Shown here piece by piece: positions 1-6,320 of a stretch of 64,000 nt of DNA. The position numbers and the translations under genes were made by a program. Each line of letters starts with the position of its first letter. The first letter of the stretch is position 1. The stretch covers positions 3,286,001 to 3,350,000 of the forward strand of contig NZ_CP062231.1 in NCBI RefSeq assembly GCF_024707525.1, written 5' to 3'. Below the pieces are notes generated by a model. It saw only the letters and a list, made by a program, of their open reading frames with translations, searched no databases and was not told where the DNA came from. The stretch is from Rhizobium sp. TH2 (GTDB taxonomy: Bacteria > Pseudomonadota > Alphaproteobacteria > Rhizobiales > Rhizobiaceae).

Positions 1-599
1 AGTTCCTCGTCGATGGCCAGCCGAGGCTGTTCTCAGGCCCGCGCGACGCCCTCGATGCGGGCATCGCCACGGTCTATCAGGACCTCGCCATGATCCCGCT
101 GATGTCGGTCACCCGGAACTTCTTCATGGGCCGGGAGCCCCTGAAAGGCTTCGGCCCGTTCAAGACCATGGACATGGACCTCGCCGACAACGTCACGCGC
201 GACGAGATGCACCGGATCGGCATTGATGTCCGCGATCCGCAGCAAGCCGTCGGCACGTTGTCGGGTGGCGAACGCCAGTGCGTCGCAATCGCACGCGCCG
301 TCTACTTTGGCGCAAAGGTCCTGATCCTCGACGAACCGACATCCGCCCTAGGCGTCGCCCAGACCTCGATGGTGCTGAAATACGTCAACCAGGTCCGCGA
401 GAAGGGCCTCGGCGTGATCTTCATCACCCACAATGTGCGCCACGCCTACGCAGTCGGCAACCGCTTCACGGTTCTCAACCGCGGCAAGACGCTGGGCACC
501 TTCACGAAGGGCGAGATCAGCATCGACGAGCTTCAGAACCTGATGGCGGGCGGCAAGGAACTGCAATCCGTGTCCCAGGAACTCGGCGGAACCATCTGA
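1..599 (+). CDS. Sugar ABC transporter ATP-binding protein, 5' end outside window
   Basis: C-terminal part of an ATPase that powers a carbohydrate importer. The frame is open from base 3; the start codon and P-loop lie before the window. Seen: Q-loop region (ATVYQDLAM), signature LSGGERQ, Walker B ([10 protein letters not shown]) and switch His (FITHN). The Q-loop-to-signature stretch ([15 protein letters not shown]) and the single nucleotide-binding domain match the short ATPases that serve RbsC/FrcC-type permeases. It is clearly homologous to the intact ATPase at 41012-41833. The gene is followed after 110 bp by a MocC-like isomerase, so it probably belongs to a cyclitol (inositol/inosamine) uptake and catabolism operon; the substrate is inferred from context only. 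Confidence 0.9.
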   Translation, partial: FLVDGQPRLFSGPRDALDAGIATVYQDLAMIPLMSVTRNFFMGREPLKGFGPFKTMDMDLADNVTRDEMHRIGIDVRDPQQAVGTLSGGERQCVAIARAVYFGAKVLILDEPTSALGVAQTSMVLKYVNQVREKGLGVIFITHNVRHAYAVGNRFTVLNRGKTLGTFTKGEISIDELQNLMAGGKELQSVSQELGGTI

Positions 600-709
600 C
601 CCCGCCCTGTGGACCCGGCGCGCGTCGGCTCCACCAACCAGTCCCGATCACCGATCGGTCAAGCAACAACGCCAAGAGGAGCCCGGCAACCGCCGGGCAT
701 GGTATCGAC

Positions 710-1492
710 ATGACTTCTTCGTTCCCGCTCGCAGCCTGCGCCGAAATGCTCTGGCGCGACAGACCAATCGAATGGCGCGCCTCCCGGCTCAAGGAGCTCG
801 GCTTCGGCGTCGGCCTTTGGAACTGGCCGGAACACGACATCAGTAAGCTCGAGGCCACCGGGGCTGCGTTCACGATAATGAACGGCTATCTGACAGGCCG
901 CCTCACGGATGACGAAGGCGCTGCCGAGTTGCTCAAGACGGCACGTGAGACCGCACAGGTCGGCAAGCGCCTCGGCGTTCAACGCCTGAACCTGCATGGC
1001 ACCGGACTGGGTGACCGCGGTCTCCCCGTCCAGCCGATCGAGGTCGTCACGGGAGCCATGTGGCTCAAGGCCCGCGACACGCTCTGCCGCATCGTCGAGC
1101 TGGCCGAAGAGGAAAGCCTCACCTTCACGTTGGAGAACCTGAACCTCCCCGTCGACCATCCCGGTGTGCCGTTCGGCCGCGCCGAGGACACGCTGGCGCT
1201 CGTCTCTTCGATCAATCATCCCCGCCTGCGGCTCAATCTCGACCTCTATCACGCCCAGATCGGCGAAGGGAACCTGATCGAGCTATGCCGCAAGTCGTTG
1301 CCTTGGATCGGCGAAATCCAGGTTGCCGACGTTCCCGGTCGCTTCGAGCCGGGCACAGGGGAAGTCAATTGGAATGGCATCGCCAAGGCGCTCGCCGCCA
1401 TGGGCTATTCCGGTCCGATCGGCATGGAGGCCTGGGCATCTGGAGACTCCGACGCCGCTCTCGAAGCCTTCCGCAAAGCCTTCACTCTCTGA
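710..1492 (+). CDS. MocC-like sugar phosphate isomerase/epimerase (TIM barrel)
   Basis: 260 aa, xylose-isomerase-like TIM barrel of the hydroxypyruvate isomerase/MocC family. E142, D178, Q204 and E240 occupy the family's metal-ligand positions, with H181 in the DLYH motif. MocC is known from rhizopine (3-O-methyl-scyllo-inosamine) catabolism; members interconvert ketose/aldose-type substrates or dehydrate inososes. The ATG at 710 is chosen because the similarity to the paralogue at 42248-43030 starts there; upstream residues of the open frame lie inside the previous gene. By hand count the two paralogues differ at 33 of 260 positions. It sits between an ABC ATPase and a Gfo/Idh dehydrogenase, as in moc/iol-type operons. 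The exact substrate is unknown. Confidence 0.88.
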   Translation: MTSSFPLAACAEMLWRDRPIEWRASRLKELGFGVGLWNWPEHDISKLEATGAAFTIMNGYLTGRLTDDEGAAELLKTARETAQVGKRLGVQRLNLHGTGLGDRGLPVQPIEVVTGAMWLKARDTLCRIVELAEEESLTFTLENLNLPVDHPGVPFGRAEDTLALVSSINHPRLRLNLDLYHAQIGEGNLIELCRKSLPWIGEIQVADVPGRFEPGTGEVNWNGIAKALAAMGYSGPIGMEAWASGDSDAALEAFRKAFTL

Positions 1493-1524
1493 CAGTTCCC
1501 ATTCCCCCAAACAGGATTACGACC

Positions 1525-2544
1525 ATGCCCACCAAGAAACCCGTCAAAATCGGCCTTATCGGAGCCGGCCGTATCGGCTCCTTCCATGGCGAGACCGTCG
1601 CCCGTCGTCTCGTCGACGCCGAACTTGTCGCCGTTGCCGACCCGGCTCCCGGAGCGGCCGCAAACCTGGCCGCCAAGCTCGACGTCGACGCCTCCTATAC
1701 CGATGTCGCCGAACTGCTCGCCCATCCCGGCCTCGACGCCGTGATCATCGCGACGCCCGCCCGCTTCCACACCAACGTCGTCGTCCAGGCGGCGGAGGCC
1801 GGAAAGGCCGTGTTCTGCGAGAAGCCGATGGCGCTTACCCTCGAAGATGCCGAGCGCGCCGTCGCGGCGGCCAAGTCGGCTGGTATTCCTCTGCAGGTTG
1901 GTTTCAACCGACGCTGGGATCAGGCGTTTGCGGAAGGCCGTGCCGCCATCGACGCCGGAAAGGTGGGAACACCGCAGCTCATCCGCTCGCTCACCCGCGA
2001 TCCCGGCCCGTTCGGTGCCGATCCGGACCGCATTCCGCTCTGGACGATCTTCTACGAGACTCTGATCCACGACTTCGACACGCTGCTGTGGCTGAACCCC
2101 GGTGCGAAGGCCACCGCGGTCTACGCCGTTGGCGACGCGTTGGTCCGCCCGGACGCCAAAGACAAGGGCTTCCTCGACACCGCCGTCGTCACCATCCGTT
2201 TCGACAACGGCTCCGTGGCCGTGGCGGAGGCCAACTTTTGCGCCATGTACGGCTACGACATCCGCGGCGAGGTCTTCGGCTCCGGCGGCATGATCACCAT
2301 GGGCGACGTCCGCCGCTCCAGCATGACCCTGTTCGACAAGGACGGCGCGTCCAACGACACATGGCGTCGCGACACCGACCACTTCATCCACGGCTACACC
2401 GCCCAACTCGCATCGTTCGCGAAGTCGGTTCGCGAAGGCAAGCTCTCCGACGGCGCGACGGGCCACGACGCCCGCCAGGCACTGGCGATCGCGCTCGCTT
2501 GCATCGAGTCGATCCAGAAGAGAGGCCCCGCGCCCGTGAAGTGA
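1525..2544 (+). CDS. Gfo/Idh/MocA family oxidoreductase (inositol 2-dehydrogenase-like)
   Basis: 339 aa NAD(P)-dependent dehydrogenase. The N-terminal Rossmann motif is GLIGAGRIG (about residues 9-17), the EKP motif (CEKPMAL) lies near residue 97, and IHDFDTLLW carries the family's catalytic-region His-Asp. The likely reaction is oxidation of a ring hydroxyl (inositol or derivative) to an inosose. It follows the MocC-like gene by 32 bp and precedes a truncated RpiR gene by 34 bp, consistent with one transcript. The last ~200 bp are present again at 4641-4840 in a decayed duplicate. Its closest functional analogue in the window is the dehydrogenase at 43913-44911. Confidence 0.9.
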   Translation: MPTKKPVKIGLIGAGRIGSFHGETVARRLVDAELVAVADPAPGAAANLAAKLDVDASYTDVAELLAHPGLDAVIIATPARFHTNVVVQAAEAGKAVFCEKPMALTLEDAERAVAAAKSAGIPLQVGFNRRWDQAFAEGRAAIDAGKVGTPQLIRSLTRDPGPFGADPDRIPLWTIFYETLIHDFDTLLWLNPGAKATAVYAVGDALVRPDAKDKGFLDTAVVTIRFDNGSVAVAEANFCAMYGYDIRGEVFGSGGMITMGDVRRSSMTLFDKDGASNDTWRRDTDHFIHGYTAQLASFAKSVREGKLSDGATGHDARQALAIALACIESIQKRGPAPVK

Positions 2545-2866
2545 TGTCGACGAAATCAGCCGCGATCAATCCGGAGCTATGAACATGGTTGACATAAAGG
2601 GATCGGCGCGGCCGACGACAATCCAGGACCTCAAAGGTCTGGTGCTATCCCGAACCGTGGTCCTGCCGGGGCAACTCGAAAGAGTCGCGCGGTTCGCCTT
2701 CGAGCGGCCTGAGGAAATCGCTTTCGGTACGATCCAGTCAATATCGCTTTCATGCGATGTTGCGCCACGGACGGTCTTGAGGCTCGCGAATGCATTTGGC
2801 TTCGAGCGCTTTCGGGACTTCAAGACGCTTTTCCAAGAACATCTCAAGCGCCTTGTCTCCAGCTGA
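2343..2866 (+). repeat. Direct repeat copy 1 (dehydrogenase 3' end plus rpiR)
   Basis: The stretch from the last ~200 bp of the dehydrogenase gene through the short rpiR gene recurs at 4641-5166 in the same orientation with high identity. The offset is 2298 bp at the left end and 2300 bp at the right end because copy 2 carries two single-base insertions. Copy 1 keeps the reading frames and copy 2 does not. Confidence 0.9.
2579..2866 (+). CDS. HTH-only RpiR-family regulator (truncated)
   Basis: 95 aa corresponding to the N-terminal HTH_6 domain of RpiR/MurR regulators (VARFAFERPEEIAFGTIQSI, then CDVAPRTVLRLANAFGF and FRDFKTLFQEHLK). Complete family members are about 280 aa and carry a C-terminal SIS sugar-phosphate domain, which is absent here. 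The ATG lies 34 bp after the dehydrogenase stop. In the duplicate at 4878-5166 the homology ends at the same point, so the gene was already short before duplication. It could be a remnant, or a small DNA-binding protein lacking effector control. Downstream sequence is an IS110 remnant. Confidence 0.7.
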   Translation: MNMVDIKGSARPTTIQDLKGLVLSRTVVLPGQLERVARFAFERPEEIAFGTIQSISLSCDVAPRTVLRLANAFGFERFRDFKTLFQEHLKRLVSS

Positions 2867-2973
2867 AAGTTCGATGCTACTCGATTGGAGTTGTCCGCTA
2901 ATGGAATGGACCGGCTGCTCCCCCTGAGATGCTAGTCTGCATAGGCCACCATCACCAACTCGGAGAAGCAGCC

Positions 2974-3111
2974 ATGGAGACGACTTTAACGCATACCGCT
3001 CTTGCTTCAATTGGCATCGACATTGGCAAGGAGGTTTTTCACATTGTCGGCTTCAGCACGTATGGAAGTATTGCCTTCCGTCGGAAGATCAAACGCCCGG
3101 TGCCGCAATAG
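2974..3111 (+). pseudogene. IS110-family transposase N-terminal fragment
   Basis: 45 codons encode the start of an IS110-type DEDD transposase (SIGIDIGKEVFHIVGF, GSIAFRRKIKR), including the first catalytic Asp of the RuvC-like fold. The frame ends with a stop at 3109-3111 and no further transposase sequence follows, because a quinone oxidoreductase gene ends at 3142. IS110 elements are usually about 1.1-1.5 kb, so this is a left-end remnant. The 107 bp between rpiR and this fragment (2867-2973) hold no gene and probably include the element's left end. Confidence 0.75.
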
Positions 3112-3141
3112 GCCGTTTTGAGGTTCTCACATAAACGCCAC

Positions 3142-4143
3142 TCACCTCACCGTGACGACCACCTTTCCTTTTGCGCGGCCCGTGTTCAGGTAAGCAAGAG
3201 CCTCCTCGATCGCCGCAAAGGGGAAGGTCCGATCAACGACGGGCCGTATAGCGCCGGAGTCGATGAGCGCAGTAATATCGCGCAGTTGATCGCCGTTCGC
3301 GCGCATGAACAGGAATGAATAGGTCACGCCATGACGTCTTGCCTTCTTCCTGATTCCGTAGCTCAAAAGGCGCACGACCGTTCGCACGAACCAGCCTGAC
3401 CCCAACTCCCTCGCGACATCGGGATCAGGCGGACCAGAGATCGAGATCAGCTTGCCACCGGGCTTCAGCACGCGGAGTGATTTTTCGAGCGTGTCCTTGC
3501 CGAGACTATTCAGAACGACATCATAATCGCTGAGGATCGTCTCAAACTTCTCCTTCTTATAATCGATGACGACATCAGCGCCGAGATTCCTGACGAGGTC
3601 GACGTTGGCGGTGCTCGTCGTCGTCGCGACCGTTGCGCCGATATGCTTCGCCAGCTGGATGGCAAATGTTCCGACGCCGCCGGAGCCGGCATGGATGAGA
3701 ACTTTCTGGCCCTTCTTCAGATTGGCTTTTTCGATCAGTGCCTGCCAGGCGGTTAAGCCGACGAGGGGAATAGACGCCGCTTCTTCCATGCTGAGATTTT
3801 TTGGCTTGATGGCAACGTCACCTTCGTTCATGGCGATCAGTTCCGCGAAAGTGCCGATGCGATCCTTGTCCGGGCGTGCGTAGACCTCGTCGCCAGGCTT
3901 GAACCGCTTCACTTTGGGGCCGACCCGGACGACAACGCCAGCCGCCTCATTGCCCAGAATGAGCGGCAGGCGATAAGGCAAGATGGTTTTGTACTCGCCA
4001 TCCACGGTCTTCGAATCGAGCGGATTTAGACCGGCGGCATGGACCTGGACCAGGACGTCGTTGTCCCTGAGCTGCGGGTCCGGCCTCTCACCGATCCGTG
4101 CGCCGCTGTTCTTGCCGTAGCGATCGATAAAGAACGCTTTCAT
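3142..4143 (-). CDS. NADP-dependent zinc-type alcohol dehydrogenase-like quinone oxidoreductase
   Basis: 333 aa medium-chain reductase. The N-terminal GroES-like domain (VHAAGLNPLDSKTVDGEY, LGNEAAGVV) lacks the structural zinc cysteines. The nucleotide-binding domain has HAGSGGVGTFAIQLAKHIGA near residues 146-165, matching NADPH:quinone reductase (QOR)-type enzymes that reduce quinones or reactive carbonyls. The ATG at 4143 starts the conserved MKAFFIDRYG; upstream in-frame codons run through the operator region and are unlikely to be translated. The gene is monocistronic, divergent from a broken binding-protein gene, and preceded by two GCACCCGGGTGC palindromes, so it is probably repressed by a TetR- or HxlR-type regulator not in the window. 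Confidence 0.85.
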   Translation of the reverse strand: MKAFFIDRYGKNSGARIGERPDPQLRDNDVLVQVHAAGLNPLDSKTVDGEYKTILPYRLPLILGNEAAGVVVRVGPKVKRFKPGDEVYARPDKDRIGTFAELIAMNEGDVAIKPKNLSMEEAASIPLVGLTAWQALIEKANLKKGQKVLIHAGSGGVGTFAIQLAKHIGATVATTTSTANVDLVRNLGADVVIDYKKEKFETILSDYDVVLNSLGKDTLEKSLRVLKPGGKLISISGPPDPDVARELGSGWFVRTVVRLLSYGIRKKARRHGVTYSFLFMRANGDQLRDITALIDSGAIRPVVDRTFPFAAIEEALAYLNTGRAKGKVVVTVR

Positions 4144-4201
4144 GTCTTGTTCTCGTGCATTGGTATTCTTCTTTCCGGTTCTGGCAACAATATGCACACA
4201 C

Positions 4202-4239
4202 TTGCACCCGGGTGCAAGCAATATTGCACCCGGGTGCAG
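4202..4239. promoter_or_regulatory. Twin palindromic operators upstream of quinone oxidoreductase
   Basis: TTGCACCCGGGTGCAA at 4202-4217 is a perfect 16-bp palindrome; TTGCACCCGGGTGCAG at 4224-4239 repeats it with one change. Centres are 22 bp apart, about two helical turns. They lie 59-96 bp upstream of the ATG at 4143 on the minus strand, where a promoter is expected. This layout suits two dimers of a TetR-type repressor on one face of DNA; the protein is not identified. Confidence 0.75.
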
Positions 4240-4288
4240 AATGTTTTAAGCCGACCTGAGGAGTGGGACGGCATATCAGGAGGATGAA

Positions 4289-4840
4289 ATGAAAGCTCTT
4301 TTCAAGACGCTCGCCATGAGCGCAATCGCATTCGGTGTCGCCACCTCGGCCGCCGTCGCCGTGAGGCGCAGGAAATCTCCATCATCGCCGTCACGCACGC
4401 CCAGGCATCGGACCCGTTTTGGTCGATCGTCAAGAACGGGATGATGCAGCCCGCCAAGGACAGCAACGTCAAGATCGACTACCGCGCGCCCGAAACCTTC
4501 GACATGGTCGCGATGGGCCAGCTGATCGAAGCCGCCGTCAACCAGAATCCGGCAGGCATCGTCATCTCCAATCCCGATCCGGACGCTCTCGGCCCGGCGA
4601 TCAAAAAGGCCTTCGCCGCGGGCATCCCGGTCAACAGGAACGGCGTGTCCAACGACACATGGCGTCGCGACACCGACCACTTCATCCACGGCTATACCGC
4701 CCAGCTCGCCTCGTTCGCGAAGTCGGTTCGCGAAGGGAAGCTCTCCGGCGGCGCGACGGGCCACGACGCCCGCCAGGCGCTGGCGATCGTGCTCGCTTGC
4801 ATCGAGTCGATCCAGAAGAGGGGCCCGCGCGCCCGTGAAG
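4289..4840 (+). pseudogene. Sugar-binding protein fragment fused to dehydrogenase 3' end
   Basis: Starts as a periplasmic sugar-binding protein (type I fold) with a strong RBS (CAGGAGG) and signal peptide ([20 protein letters not shown]). The frame is lost at about 4361 by a one-base deletion at the predicted cleavage site and resumes in another frame with [20 protein letters not shown]. Around 4636-4641 the binding protein stops abruptly and the sequence becomes the 3' end of the Gfo/Idh gene ([16 protein letters not shown]), the repeat described at 2343. A single-base insertion then displaces the normal stop. It looks like a duplicated moc-like operon from which the segment between binding protein and dehydrogenase was deleted. 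Confidence 0.85.
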
Positions 4841-5166
4841 TGATGTCGACGAAATCAGCCGCGATCAATCCGGAGCTATGGACATGGTTGACATAAAGGG
4901 ATCGGCGCGGCCGACGACAATCCAGAACCTCAAAGGTCTGGTGCTATCCCGGACGGTGGTCTTACCAGGCCAACTGGAAAGGGTCGCTCGGTTCGCCTTC
5001 GAGCGGCCTGAGGAAATCGCGTTCGGTACCATCCAGTCGATATCGACTTCATGCGACGTCGCGCCCTCGGACGGTCTTGAGGCTCGGCCATGCATTCGGC
5101 TTCGATAGCTTTCGGGACTTCAAGACGCTCTTCCAAGAACATCTCAAGAGCCTTGCCTCCGATTAG
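4641..5166 (+). repeat. Direct repeat copy 2 (decayed)
   Basis: Second copy of the 2343-2866 segment. It carries one-base insertions near 4820 (end of the dehydrogenase part) and near 5068 (within rpiR), plus scattered substitutions. The left boundary coincides with the fusion point in the binding-protein pseudogene, and the right boundary with the end of the short rpiR frame. Confidence 0.9.
4878..5166 (+). pseudogene. Frameshifted copy of HTH-only rpiR
   Basis: Same product as 2579-2866 up to about residue 63 ([20 protein letters not shown] onward). Then an extra base at about 5068 shifts the frame, giving an early stop at 5106-5108. After correcting the insertion, the frame continues (FRDFKTLFQEHLK in copy 1) and ends with TAG at 5164-5166, matching the short end of copy 1. 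No SIS domain follows. It is very unlikely to be functional. Confidence 0.85.
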
Positions 5167-5234
5167 AAGTCACTTGGCATGGCCCGGAGTTTGGCCGCTT
5201 AGGGCCAACAGCAGTCAACATCCCTCTTTGCGCC

Positions 5235-6320
5235 TCAATCATAACCGGTCATTTCCAGATACCCCCACCCATGATGACTTCCCTTAAAACTAATCGGCCC
5301 TTCCCAATATGGAAATCTCGTTGCCATCCATGCCTTTCTATTCAAGGCCGTCGCGGTGATCGATAACGATTTCGATGGCAGGTCGATTTTCCATTCGATC
5401 GGCACGGTATGGCCCGCCACCGTCGTTGTGCCGAGCGGAGTTAATTTGATTTCTCCTTGTTTCAGCGGCGTTGACGTACCGTCTGCGGCGATCCAGGTGC
5501 CGGACGTGTACCCGCCACGGCTGTCGCGCAAGCGAAAACACATCAACTTCTCGCCGCCGTCGAGATGAAGCGAGAACCAGTCCCAACCTGACTGGTCCGG
5601 AGAAAGCGGTTGCGAGGACCATTCGCGATCCAACCATGCCTGACCCGTTACCGCGACATCGCCGCCAGGCAATTTCAACGTGCCTTTGACCGCATAGGAC
5701 GGCTGCGAATAATAATAGCTTGCCTGCCCGGTTTCCGACTTCACCGAAAACCCGCGGTCGCCATGGAGGACGAGCGGCTCCGAAGCGTCGAGTTCCAGTT
5801 TGTACGTGAAATCCGCGCCGCTTGCCGCGAGATCGAGATGGGAGAGGCTGACGTCGGGGAGAAGTTCCCCGGAAATGGCGCGCGCCGTCATGTTCCAGTC
5901 ATCGATCCAGGCGCTAAACGGTGATGCGGTGACGCCTGCCTGCAAAATGCCACCACGCGCGAGCCGTTCTGAGACATAGTGGTGGTCGGGCGTCGTGATC
6001 GCTGCGTTGCCGAGCCAGACCTGAGGACTTGACCAATCGGCCTTATCGGTAGGTGCGAGCGCGGACCGAAATAAAGTCCACTGGACACCGTAGTCTTTGC
6101 CGTCATCTCCCTTGAGGTTGGCGGTCAGGTACCACCATTCGATCCTGAAGTCTGGATGTGCGCCAAAGTCCCGAGGAAACTGCAGGGGGGTTCCGATCGT
6201 CGGCGACTTGAAGCCCTTGGTGTCCGTGCCAAGTCCGGCGAACCCCTGCCCGAGGGCGCTCGATCCGAAGACCATCGTCACAATCGCGGCGCAGACAACT
6301 AGAACCGTTTTAGCGTTCAT
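5235..6320 (-). CDS. Secreted AttH/CrtC-like lipocalin-fold protein
   Basis: 361 aa. An N-terminal signal peptide (VLVVCAAIVTMVFGSSALG) is followed by the carotenoid 1,2-hydratase/AttH-type double lipocalin fold: PRDFGAHPDFRIEWWYLTAN near the start, then WLDREWSSQPL and WDWFSLHLDGG. In AttEFGH-type loci this protein is encoded with an ABC transporter and is often called the AttH component or a predicted secreted hydrolase. The ATG at 6320 overlaps the 3' end of the permease gene by 11 bp, so translation is probably coupled. The biochemical role is unknown; retention of the aromatic/Asp-rich core suggests an active fold. Confidence 0.8.
   Translation of the reverse strand: MNAKTVLVVCAAIVTMVFGSSALGQGFAGLGTDTKGFKSPTIGTPLQFPRDFGAHPDFRIEWWYLTANLKGDDGKDYGVQWTLFRSALAPTDKADWSSPQVWLGNAAITTPDHHYVSERLARGGILQAGVTASPFSAWIDDWNMTARAISGELLPDVSLSHLDLAASGADFTYKLELDASEPLVLHGDRGFSVKSETGQASYYYSQPSYAVKGTLKLPGGDVAVTGQAWLDREWSSQPLSPDQSGWDWFSLHLDGGEKLMCFRLRDSRGGYTSGTWIAADGTSTPLKQGEIKLTPLGTTTVAGHTVPIEWKIDLPSKSLSITATALNRKAWMATRFPYWEGPISFKGSHHGWGYLEMTGYD

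Noticed and set aside
278..709. N-terminal extension of the MocC-like protein upstream of 710
   Set aside because: It lies out of frame within the ATPase gene and is absent from the paralogue at 42248; the ATG at 710 gives matching N-termini.
1405..2466. Long open frame on the minus strand opposite the dehydrogenase gene
   Set aside because: It mirrors the codon pattern of the plus-strand gene, contains no family-like sequence and lacks a ribosome site; GC-rich genes give such antisense frames.
2929..2973. Longer start for the IS110 fragment
   Set aside because: Residues before METTLTHTALASIGID are not transposase-like; the ATG at 2974 is the natural start.
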